The position numbers and the translations under genes were made by a program. The notes below the pieces were generated by a model, which was not told the origin of the DNA, searched no databases, and saw only the letters and a list, made by a program, of their open reading frames with translations. DNA of 51,775 nt from UBA2030 sp049969475. GTDB lineage: Bacteria > Bacteroidota > Bacteroidia > Bacteroidales > TTA-H9. The stretch's first letter is position 1; every line of letters starts with the position of its first letter. Positions 44,706-51,775 of this stretch are shown in pieces. Location: contig JBMFOU010000025.1 in the NCBI GenBank assembly GCA_049969475.1, positions 1 through 51,775 on the forward strand. Direction: 5' to 3'.

Positions 44706-47321
44706 TTAATGGATGATAACTTTCTGATGGATAGAAGCTTTACCTTGGATAATTTTTACAACGTAGGTGCCTGCAGCAACATGACTTAGATTTACCGGAT
44801 ACTGACGAATTTTTTCCGCCGTGGTGTTTTCACGATAAATCTCAATTCCCTGGCTATTAATTATGCTCAAGGCAATTTCCCCTTTAAGAGAATTGTTGAG
44901 GGTAAGCGTGAATCTGCCGCTGGAAGGATTAGGCTCGATGGTCAGCAAGGAGGAGGAAGCAATGGGCTCCTCTATGCCTACGCAAGGATCAAGCAGCAGG
45001 GTCATTGGGTCAGTGGCAGGTTCAGCGCAAGGATTAATGGGATGAGCCGTTAAAGTCAACACGACCTGGAGGGCTTGTTTATCTCCTTCACCCGGGAAGT
45101 ACCTTGCAGTGGGCGATGTGGGGTCGTCAAAATAACCATCGCCACTTGTTGTCCATTCAAGAGAGGAATGGCCACTGGCCTGAGCGTTGAATTGATAAGG
45201 AATTTCCCAGAAACAAATTAGCGTATCTGGTCCAGCATCAGCATGAGCTAAAGGACTTATTGATATCCAAAGTGTATCGTAAGCTGTATCTATACATGGA
45301 GCAAGAGGGAAAGCGCTTAATATGAGCTGAACCTGCCCGTTTTGAACATCGCCGGGACCTGGGAAATAAATAGGATTAGGTATTCCGCTCACCGTAAATG
45401 CGCCGTCACCTGATGTCGTCCATAAAACGCCAGAGCTATTCAAGGCTTGGCCAGCTAGCTGAATTGGCCCTTCGCATACTGTGGTATCAGGCCCTGCCAT
45501 TGCTATCGCTGGCTGGTTAACGTAAACAGTGATGGAGTCGTAAATAGTATCCGTTCCACTGATGATTCTGCATATGTACGTAGTGGTACTTTGAGGAAAA
45601 ACCCATGGATTAGGCCGCGTAAGGGTGTCTCCTGGAGGGTTTGATGTCCATTGGAAAGAATAGATGCCAGTTCCCCCTGTCGGGTTGGCATTCAACTGAG
45701 TGGAGTCGCCGAGGCAAATAGGGTTGGTAGAGACTGATAAGTTGGCCATAAAAACCGCATCGAACGAGAATGAGGCAATACGTGTTTTCCAGTTCTGGCT
45801 GCTGGTGTTTTGCATGTATTCTGTGGTGAACCAGAAAGTGGATGGAGCTGATGGATCAACCGTCATGGCGCTGTAATCACCCCAGCGGCCGTTGCCTACA
45901 AATCCACCGGTTTGTGAACCTCCACCAGCTACAATTTCGGTCTCCTGAATAGTCATTTGGCCCAAGGGGTCATTGGCCATACGCCCGGTGTAGCGAATCG
46001 AAGGATAAACCGTAGAACTTGCGACTGAGTAGCCCAATGCTATATTTCCAAATCCATCCATAGCTATACTACCCATCCAGCGGTTATGGTTATCGGGGGC
46101 ATAGGTTCCCTGCTGATAGAGTGTCCATGGGGATGAGCCTGTTTTTCTTACCTCATACCATCTAACTCCTGCAACTCCGCTCACACTCACTGTATGGTTT
46201 GTAACCATGGAAGCATGGGTTCCAAAGTTTCGGTATTGAAGACGAAACATCAGCCGGTCGGTGATGGCGTCGAGCTTACGAGTGGTACCAGGCTGGGGTA
46301 TTCCGGAAATACTTGAACTGTAGTTGGCAACTGTAAGCGATACATCTTGTTGTAAGGTGGATGCAGAGGTGTTGGTCCAGTCTATGTTCATTTTGTAAAT
46401 GACCAATTTGTTAGGATCTTTTTTATAGGCAAAATAAGCGGGTTCATTGGCGGGTGGAGGCGTGCCATCGGCATCAGCCGGCAGCATGCTATAGGGTTCA
46501 GCACTGGCACTGAAGGTAAAACTAATGATAGCTGCGTTGGGATCGCCCACCAGCATTTTACTTCTCTCGAGCGCATAAACACCCACCCCTTTGTAGGTAG
46601 TGGAACCTGAAGAAAACCGATTGGCTGTAAGCAAATAGGCATTGTGCCATACACCCAATTTAGGGTAGTCGGGCATATCAGAAAATTGAAAAGCATATCT
46701 GTACCAGCTTCCCGTGGGGTCGGGAGTAGTACTCACAGCCACCAATTCCCAGAAAGGTCCGTTGGGATAATTGGGTAAAGCAAATTGAGAAGCAATCCAA
46801 CGATTGGCATATTCATCGTACAACACGATAGGATCGCCATCGTTGCTGCCTGACCAGGGGCCGGGAAAACCATTCCATAGGGTGCTGTTGGCTGCCGGGC
46901 CGTACAACGATACCCCGTTTTTGTTGAATATCTGAAACGAGAGGTTAATCATTTGAAAATAGTGATTGGGCCCCACGTCTCCATCGGTATCCGGAGGCAT
47001 CACCCCATTGATGTTGCCTATCCCGTTAATGTTAACACCTATACCGGCAGAAATCCATTTGCCCATAAACCGTTGCACCACTTCATCCACCACAGGCGTT
47101 GTATCAGGTTGACGCAATCCCAAAAAGTTTTTTACAACCCCGGTTTTCCAGGTTCTATCAGCCATTTCGGGGGGTATGGGAACCATGTCTCTCAAGGGAG
47201 GAGAAACGTCGAAATACACAGCTTTCGCTACGCTACTCGGACGCAGCACTTCCTGCGAATGCATTGAAAGAGGAAGGAGCATCACTACTAAGCTGAAAAG
47301 AATAAAAGTAAAGGACTTCAT
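44706..47321 (-). CDS. large secreted protein with T9SS C-terminal sorting domain
   Basis: 871 aa. A signal peptide (to about 22, SMHSQ) is followed by a large domain of about 500 residues with no family I recognise (marked by MPPDTDGDVGPNHYFQ and WGDYSAMTVDP). An Ig-like segment near 525-600 and two tandem repeats follow (near 608 and 694), each with AGPDT..C, WTTSGDG and a YFPG.GD segment. The end (about 795-871) is a type A T9SS sorting tail, ending AGTYVVKIIQG and QKVIIH. Thus it is exported through the type IX system. It follows DUF4342 by 14 nt. Function unknown. Confidence 0.88.
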   Translation of the reverse strand: MKSFTFILFSLVVMLLPLSMHSQEVLRPSSVAKAVYFDVSPPLRDMVPIPPEMADRTWKTGVVKNFLGLRQPDTTPVVDEVVQRFMGKWISAGIGVNINGIGNINGVMPPDTDGDVGPNHYFQMINLSFQIFNKNGVSLYGPAANSTLWNGFPGPWSGSNDGDPIVLYDEYANRWIASQFALPNYPNGPFWELVAVSTTPDPTGSWYRYAFQFSDMPDYPKLGVWHNAYLLTANRFSSGSTTYKGVGVYALERSKMLVGDPNAAIISFTFSASAEPYSMLPADADGTPPPANEPAYFAYKKDPNKLVIYKMNIDWTNTSASTLQQDVSLTVANYSSSISGIPQPGTTRKLDAITDRLMFRLQYRNFGTHASMVTNHTVSVSGVAGVRWYEVRKTGSSPWTLYQQGTYAPDNHNRWMGSIAMDGFGNIALGYSVASSTVYPSIRYTGRMANDPLGQMTIQETEIVAGGGSQTGGFVGNGRWGDYSAMTVDPSAPSTFWFTTEYMQNTSSQNWKTRIASFSFDAVFMANLSVSTNPICLGDSTQLNANPTGGTGIYSFQWTSNPPGDTLTRPNPWVFPQSTTTYICRIISGTDTIYDSITVYVNQPAIAMAGPDTTVCEGPIQLAGQALNSSGVLWTTSGDGAFTVSGIPNPIYFPGPGDVQNGQVQLILSAFPLAPCIDTAYDTLWISISPLAHADAGPDTLICFWEIPYQFNAQASGHSSLEWTTSGDGYFDDPTSPTARYFPGEGDKQALQVVLTLTAHPINPCAEPATDPMTLLLDPCVGIEEPIASSSLLTIEPNPSSGRFTLTLNNSLKGEIALSIINSQGIEIYRENTTAEKIRQYPVNLSHVAAGTYVVKIIQGKASIHQKVIIH

Positions 47322-47335
47322 GAGTATTTGTTGAG

Positions 47336-47572
47336 TTAGTGATTTTCTCTTTTAATGACCTCAATGGTAAAACGGGAAACCAGAGCTGCCAGCGTGCCTA
47401 AGGCTGCAAAAAGCGGAGCAATAGCGGCTCCTGCCACGCCAATGGTCAGTGGAATCTCCATAAATGTATGGCCGTTCTCATCTTTGATGATAATCCGGGT
47501 GGCATTTCCCTCGCGGATGAGTTCTTTCACCCTTTGCACCAATTCTTCGCCATTTATTTTGAAAGACTCCAT
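47336..47572 (-). CDS. DUF4342 domain protein
   Basis: Small protein of 78 aa with an N-terminal helical, charged half (GEELVQRVKELIREGNATRI) and a hydrophobic segment (IGVAGAAIAPLFAALGTLAALV). It matches the DUF4342 pattern as I recall it: ubiquitin-associated-like helices plus a membrane segment. Function unknown. It starts the transcript that continues into the T9SS gene. The 274-nt gap upstream (47573-47846) shows only a weak CAACTTTG at 47597-47604 and otherwise nothing. Confidence 0.75.
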   Translation of the reverse strand: MESFKINGEELVQRVKELIREGNATRIIIKDENGHTFMEIPLTIGVAGAAIAPLFAALGTLAALVSRFTIEVIKRENH

Positions 47573-47846
47573 GAGGGTTTTTAATGGTTAAAATGCCAAA
47601 GTTGCAACTTTTTATAATAAAGTCATCAATGATTAACTTAACAAGTTAAACTTAAATTAGTTTAGGGCAACTCTTTGCATTACAGGTGTATTTCAGGCGC
47701 CCACTTAGAAACAGAATGGCGTTTTCCAGCCTCTTTCCATACAAATTTGTTATATAGAATAATCATAATACTAAGATCTCCAATGTATTGTATGGTTTGG
47801 CATGATTTTAATTCAAATTATTTCAAATCTTAAATGCATAATCATT

Positions 47847-48212
47847 ATGAAAAACCTAACCTTGATTTTTTTAGCTGTTGTGACCATATTTCTCGCTAGT
47901 TGTCAGAAAGAAACCATAGCACCGCAACCTACGGAAAATCCCCAATCTGTCAAGGATATGGTGGTTAGCCCCTCTTTCGACTGGAAGACTACCAACATGG
48001 TTAAACTACAGTTGGTGGGTTATGCCAATAGCACCTGTACTATATCCTATCCTGACGGAACGCTTATTCAGAAAGTTTTTCTGAAGAAAAATGAACCCCT
48101 TAGTTTGCAGCTAAGCTTGCCAACCGCTTCAAAGAAGCTTCAACTCTCATACATGGGCCAGATAGTAGACCTCGATTTAAGTGGCTCAGAAATCTCTTAC
48201 ACTTTTAATTAA
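47847..48212 (+). CDS. small lipoprotein, LruC neighbour
   Basis: 121 aa with a lipoprotein signal ending IFLASC (Cys19), then a mostly beta-strand body without a recognised motif. The ATG at 47847 is chosen because it begins the signal peptide; an in-frame start 45 nt upstream would add a non-signal sequence. It lies 21 nt before the LruC gene and probably works with it. Function unknown. Confidence 0.75.
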   Translation: MKNLTLIFLAVVTIFLASCQKETIAPQPTENPQSVKDMVVSPSFDWKTTNMVKLQLVGYANSTCTISYPDGTLIQKVFLKKNEPLSLQLSLPTASKKLQLSYMGQIVDLDLSGSEISYTFN

Positions 48213-48233
48213 TCACCCAAAAAACGAGAAATC

Positions 48234-49649
48234 ATGAAATCGATAAAAGTTTTAATAGCATCCTTAGTGTTTGGATTTGCTATGACGGGTCTTAAGGCTC
48301 AGTCACCGGCCTGTGAAATTACCAAAACCAATGGTGGGGGTTTTACTACGACCATTGAGTCGGTTACGCAGGAATGTGTCGGTAACGTGACTAAATACCA
48401 TATCGTGCTTAGGGTAGCCCATAATGGATGTGGGGGCCCCACGTGTAAGGAGCTCTCTCATTACTCGATTGAAGCTATACCTGGTACCTATTCTAATGTG
48501 GGTGTACAGGTGATTAGCGGAAACATGACCTATACCAACATTAATCTGGGACCCAATCTGGGGAGTGATCCCTTTCAGGGGTTTAAAATTGATGGAACCA
48601 ATAATATTGGAGGCGGACAGGCCGGGGTTTTTAAGGTGAGTTATACCCTCACAGGAAATCTGCAAAACCAGCGTACCAGTGCTAAAGCTGGTACCAATGG
48701 GCAGATTGTGAATTTTACGGTCGCCGATTTTACCTATGTCATGAACTGTAATGGTTCAACATGTAGTGCCGCTGTAATCGATTCAGATGGTGACGGTGTG
48801 GCCGACACGGAAGATGATTATCCTGATGATCCCACTCGCGCTTTCAACAACTATTATCCAGCCAAGGGTGTATATGGTACGCTTGCTTATGAAGACCTGT
48901 GGCCCTCCAAAGGTGACTATGATTTTAACGATGTGGTGATCATTTACAACACCAATCTGGTTACCAATGCTCAGAATAAAGTAGTGGAAATCAAAACAAA
49001 ATACAAAATTACAGCTGTAGGTGCTTCATTCCATAATGGATTTGCCTTCCAGCTTGATGATGTTCTTCCGACACAGGTAGCTTCTGTAAGCGGCCAGGTC
49101 ATTTCAAAAAACTATATTAATCTTAATTCCAACGGAACAGAAGCAGGCCAATCAAAAGCCGTTGTTGTGGTGTGGGACGACACAGAGCCTCTCCTACATA
49201 GGGCAGGCGGTTCATTTTTCAATACCATGCCTAATGGCAAGATTGGAACCTCAGATACAGCCTTCATTCATGTGATGTTCGCTTCACCTCTTCCAATGGC
49301 CACGGTGGGTCAGGCTCCCTTCAATTCCTTCCTTATTAAAAACGGTGTGAGGTCTGTAGAAATTCATCTTCCCGATTATGTGCCTACGGATCTAATGGAT
49401 ACTTCATTATTTGGTACTTCCGACGACCGAAGCAATCCTTCTCTGGGACGATACTACAAATCGGCCAACAATCTACCGTGGGGGCTTCACATTCCCGTAG
49501 TTCTCGATCACATGCTCGAGTATACCGAAATCACTCAGGGTTATCTGCACTTTGCCGAATGGGCTCAATCATCCGGAGTTATGTATCCCGATTGGTATCT
49601 CAATCTTGCAGGGTATAGAGATCCCTCAAAACAATGGCCAGGTTTGTAA
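48234..49649 (+). CDS. LruC domain-containing secreted protein
   Basis: 471 aa with a signal peptide to about residue 23 (GLKAQ). A Cys-containing N-terminal beta domain follows, then a Ca-binding-like Asp-rich stretch (DSDGDGVADTEDDYPDDP, about 183-200) and the LruC domain (about 205-465) with its signature YEDLWPSKGDYDFNDVV. LruC proteins occur in Bacteroidota and Leptospira; their role is unclear. No T9SS sorting tail is seen. A terminator follows. Confidence 0.88.
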   Translation: MKSIKVLIASLVFGFAMTGLKAQSPACEITKTNGGGFTTTIESVTQECVGNVTKYHIVLRVAHNGCGGPTCKELSHYSIEAIPGTYSNVGVQVISGNMTYTNINLGPNLGSDPFQGFKIDGTNNIGGGQAGVFKVSYTLTGNLQNQRTSAKAGTNGQIVNFTVADFTYVMNCNGSTCSAAVIDSDGDGVADTEDDYPDDPTRAFNNYYPAKGVYGTLAYEDLWPSKGDYDFNDVVIIYNTNLVTNAQNKVVEIKTKYKITAVGASFHNGFAFQLDDVLPTQVASVSGQVISKNYINLNSNGTEAGQSKAVVVVWDDTEPLLHRAGGSFFNTMPNGKIGTSDTAFIHVMFASPLPMATVGQAPFNSFLIKNGVRSVEIHLPDYVPTDLMDTSLFGTSDDRSNPSLGRYYKSANNLPWGLHIPVVLDHMLEYTEITQGYLHFAEWAQSSGVMYPDWYLNLAGYRDPSKQWPGL

Positions 49650-49670
49650 ACCGAGAAATTTCTTGTATAG

Positions 49671-49700
49671 CCACCGTCAAAATCCTGGCGGTGGTTTGTT
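49671..49700 (+). terminator. terminator after the LruC gene
   Basis: Stem CCACCG/CGGTGG followed by TTTGTT, 22 nt past the stop. Confidence 0.65.
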
Positions 49701-49776
49701 CTATTACTAAAGTGGCATTTTCTCAAGCCCAAGCGAAGCGTCTTCTGGTAAAGTTAAAACTTTTCATTCCGATTAT

Positions 49777-49808
49777 TTCGCTGTTATTTGATTTTTGATT
49801 TACCTTTA
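49777..49808 (+). promoter_or_regulatory. possible promoter of pepD
   Basis: TTCG at 49777-49780 and TACCTTTA at 49801-49808, 20 nt apart; each is one base off the Bacteroidota consensus. The box is 24 nt before the ATG. Confidence 0.45.
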
Positions 49809-49832
49809 TGACCTCATTTTAATCGAAGCGTA

Positions 49833-51287
49833 ATGAGCCAAAATTTGAAAGAATTGCAACCCATCAAAGTCTGGGAGTTTTTTGGGGAGATTTGCCAAAT
49901 TCCCCGTCCTTCAAAAAAAGAAGCCCAAATTGGTGAATATTTGATGCAGTTTGCCCGCAATCATAACCTTCCGGCCAGGATGGATGAAGCGGGCAACGTT
50001 GTTATTACAAAGTCTGCTACTCCCGGCAATGAATATAAACCCGTGGTGGTGCTGCAGAGCCACATGGACATGGTGTGTGAAAAAAATGCTGATGTAGTAC
50101 ATGATTTTGAGAAGGATCCCATTCAGCCTTACATTGACGGGGAATGGGTGAAGGCCAGAGGAACTACCCTGGGAGCCGACGATGGAATAGGAATGGCAAC
50201 CCAATTAGCCATACTTGCCTCCGATGATATTCCTCATGGCCCCCTCGAATGTTTGTTTACAGTGGATGAAGAAACCGGTCTTACTGGCGCTGCTGCGCTA
50301 CAACCCGGATTTATCAGCGGTCGTATCCTGATTAATCTCGACTCGGAAGACGAAGGTGAGCTCTTTATCGGTTGCGCTGGGGGTATCGACACCGTAGCTA
50401 CCATGGAATTTAAACGTAGGGTAGTTCCTGTCAACCATACACCCTACAAGGTTATGGTATCAGGTCTTTTGGGAGGACACTCCGGGGACGATATTCATAG
50501 GGGTAGAGGAAATGCCAATAAAATCTTGAATCGCTTTTTATGGTATGCTACCCAAAACTTCAAGATTCGCCTCTCTTACATCGATGGCGGAAATCTCAGA
50601 AATGCTATTCCTCGTGAAGCACAGGCTGTATTCCTCGCGCCTCTGAAGGCCGAAACGGCCATGCTTGAATATTTTAAGCAGTTCTATACCGAAATCATGG
50701 AGGAGTTTCGTATCACTGAACCCGGCTTGACCTTGTCGCTCGAGACAACAGAAATGCCCGAATATTGCTTTAATAAAAAGGCCCAGAAAAACCTGCTTAA
50801 TGCACTCTACGCTTGTCCCCATGGAGTAATAGCCATGAGCCATCGTATGCCGGGTATGGTCGAAACCTCAACCAATCTTGCCTCTGTTAAGATCACTGAA
50901 GGAAATAGGGTCACCATCACCACCAGCCAACGCTCTGACCTCGAGAGTGCCAAGCATGATGTGGCCCGAATGGTTGAGAGCGTTTTCACTCTGGCTGGGT
51001 GCAAGGTAGAGCATTCTGATGGCTACCCGGGTTGGACCCCTAACCCCGAAAGTCCATTGCTTAAAATAATGGTAGAGAGCTACAAGGATTTATTCGGAAC
51101 AGAACCCGTGGTTCGTTCTATTCATGCAGGCCTCGAGTGTGGACTGTTCCTCGAAAAATATCCTTATCTCGATATGGTTTCTTTTGGCCCTACCCTGCGT
51201 GGCGTCCATTCTCCCGACGAAAGAATTCATATCCCCTCAGTTCATAAGTTCTGGAACCATTTGCTCGACGTTTTAAAACGAATCTGA
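49833..51287 (+). CDS. pepD: aminoacyl-histidine dipeptidase (M20 family)
   Basis: Zinc dipeptidase of 484 aa that cleaves Xaa-His and other dipeptides in the cytoplasm. The metal and catalytic residues of the family are seen: His77 and Asp79 (QSHMDM), Asp116 (LGADDG), Glu146/Glu147 (VDEETG), an Asp in NLDSEDEG and a late His (IHAGLECG). The dimerisation domain (about 205-385) begins with GLLGGHSGDDIHRGRGNA. It is monocistronic, closed by a strong terminator. Confidence 0.95.
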   Translation: MSQNLKELQPIKVWEFFGEICQIPRPSKKEAQIGEYLMQFARNHNLPARMDEAGNVVITKSATPGNEYKPVVVLQSHMDMVCEKNADVVHDFEKDPIQPYIDGEWVKARGTTLGADDGIGMATQLAILASDDIPHGPLECLFTVDEETGLTGAAALQPGFISGRILINLDSEDEGELFIGCAGGIDTVATMEFKRRVVPVNHTPYKVMVSGLLGGHSGDDIHRGRGNANKILNRFLWYATQNFKIRLSYIDGGNLRNAIPREAQAVFLAPLKAETAMLEYFKQFYTEIMEEFRITEPGLTLSLETTEMPEYCFNKKAQKNLLNALYACPHGVIAMSHRMPGMVETSTNLASVKITEGNRVTITTSQRSDLESAKHDVARMVESVFTLAGCKVEHSDGYPGWTPNPESPLLKIMVESYKDLFGTEPVVRSIHAGLECGLFLEKYPYLDMVSFGPTLRGVHSPDERIHIPSVHKFWNHLLDVLKRI

Positions 51288-51309
51288 CTTTTATTTCACC
51301 CAATATACG

Positions 51310-51335
51310 AGGCCGGTTTTCTTCCGGCCTTTTTT
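51310..51335 (+). terminator. terminator of pepD
   Basis: Stem AGGCCGG/CCGGCCT, a 7-nt loop and five further T, 22 nt past the stop. Confidence 0.85.
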
Positions 51336-51644
51336 ATTCGCTTGAATTAGGAATGGAGCTTCTGTTTCTTCAGCCAAATAATAATTTTTAGGGTATTCTG
51401 CTGAATACTTGTGTTTTGCCTGGACGATTCAGAATTTTCGAGTACAAAAGAAAAGGAGACAGCAGGTCGAAGTATGAATTTTTTAGATTACATAGTTAAT
51501 AGCCTGATAAATAATAGTTTATTTGGGTTTTGCTCATGCATTGAAAAATCGGGAGATTGATGAATGAAGAAAAAAATAAAAAAATTTTAACATTGGATTC
51601 CAGCTTATTAATGGCTGAATTCATGATAGTGACTGTGTCCCCCC

Positions 51645-51676
51645 TTGCACAGAAGAGAAAAAGTGTAGTACCTTTG
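51645..51676 (+). promoter_or_regulatory. strong promoter 1, rRNA/tRNA type
   Basis: TTG (51645-51647), a 21-nt spacer and TACCTTTG (51669-51676). The 14-mer GTAGTACCTTTGCA recurs in promoter 2, 97 nt later. Confidence 0.7.
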
Positions 51677-51743
51677 CACCCTCCAAAAACGGAGACGTTC
51701 TAAAACAAGAGTGAGGGGTTAAAAAAAAATTTTTTCGAAGGTA

Positions 51744-51773
51744 TTGCAGGAAAGGAAAAAGGTAGTACCTTTG
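51744..51773 (+). promoter_or_regulatory. strong promoter 2, rRNA/tRNA type
   Basis: TTG (51744-51746), a 19-nt spacer and TACCTTTG (51766-51773), preceded by an A/T tract (51720-51735) that resembles an UP element. It points out of the window. The A/T tract and the doubled promoter suggest an rRNA or tRNA operon, which is inference. Confidence 0.75.
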
Positions 51774-51775
51774 CA

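Larger units (their letters stand above)
51340..51775. other. AT-rich non-coding region upstream of an off-window gene
   Basis: No reading frame of note. It holds AT-rich DNA and two tandem promoters near its right end; the rest shows nothing I can support. Confidence 0.6.

Noticed and set aside
1..51775. CRISPR arrays, tRNA or rRNA genes, insertion sequences, phage genes
   Set aside because: No repeat-spacer pattern, transposase, integrase or clover-leaf sequence could be seen; rRNA or tRNA may follow the right edge but is not in the window.

Overview
The window looks like chromosomal DNA from a member of the Bacteroidota, probably a Bacteroidales/Marinilabiliales-like lineage. The evidence is a SusC/SusD pair, a protein with a type IX secretion (T9SS) sorting tail, many -7 boxes of the Bacteroidota TAnnTTTG type, and the mix of pyruvate:ferredoxin oxidoreductase with a carotenoid cluster. 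The lineage is inferred from gene content only. No tRNA, rRNA, insertion sequence or CRISPR array is visible.

Left part (1-10.5 kb): the 3' two thirds of nifJ with its terminator, then a polysaccharide utilisation locus. This consists of a two-PKD surface lipoprotein gene broken by two in-frame TAG codons, susC, susD and a GH30 lipoprotein glycosidase. A long hairpin and a perfect 14-bp palindrome lie between the lipoprotein gene and susC. Next come a divergent pair for surface polysaccharide (wecE-like aminotransferase and flippase, 10.6-13.1 kb) and an efflux operon (TetR, TolC, membrane fusion lipoprotein, RND pump, 13.3-19.9 kb).

Middle (20-27.8 kb): a soluble PAS histidine kinase with a cysteine cluster, a probable 46-residue membrane protein, and an acyl-CoA carboxylase operon (biotin carboxylase, DoxX membrane protein, biotin carrier, carboxyltransferase), most likely propionyl-CoA carboxylase. 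A cation diffusion facilitator and mnmA follow, divergently transcribed.

Carotenoid cluster (27.8-35.4 kb): crtI-crtB on the minus strand, divergent from crtD-cruF-acyltransferase-glycosyltransferase-TPR gene, and closed by a convergent CPBP membrane protein. The set predicts a hydroxylated, glycosylated and acylated carotenoid. No cyclase is present in the window.

Right part (35.6-51.8 kb): a transmembrane hybrid kinase with three receivers and a soluble hybrid kinase with two; a minus-strand ferredoxin reductase-rlmN-DEAD-box helicase block, with a terminator-like hairpin in the helicase leader; a DUF4342 protein and a large T9SS-secreted protein; a lipoprotein/LruC pair; pepD; and, at the right edge, two tandem strong promoters pointing out of the window, of the kind found upstream of rRNA or tRNA operons.

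The observations most worth a second look are the double-amber lipoprotein, the hairpin in the helicase leader, the cysteine-PAS kinase with its palindrome, DoxX inside the carboxylase operon, and the reductase-rlmN pairing. No clearly new multi-gene system is evident; most of the window is well-known families in partly unusual arrangements.
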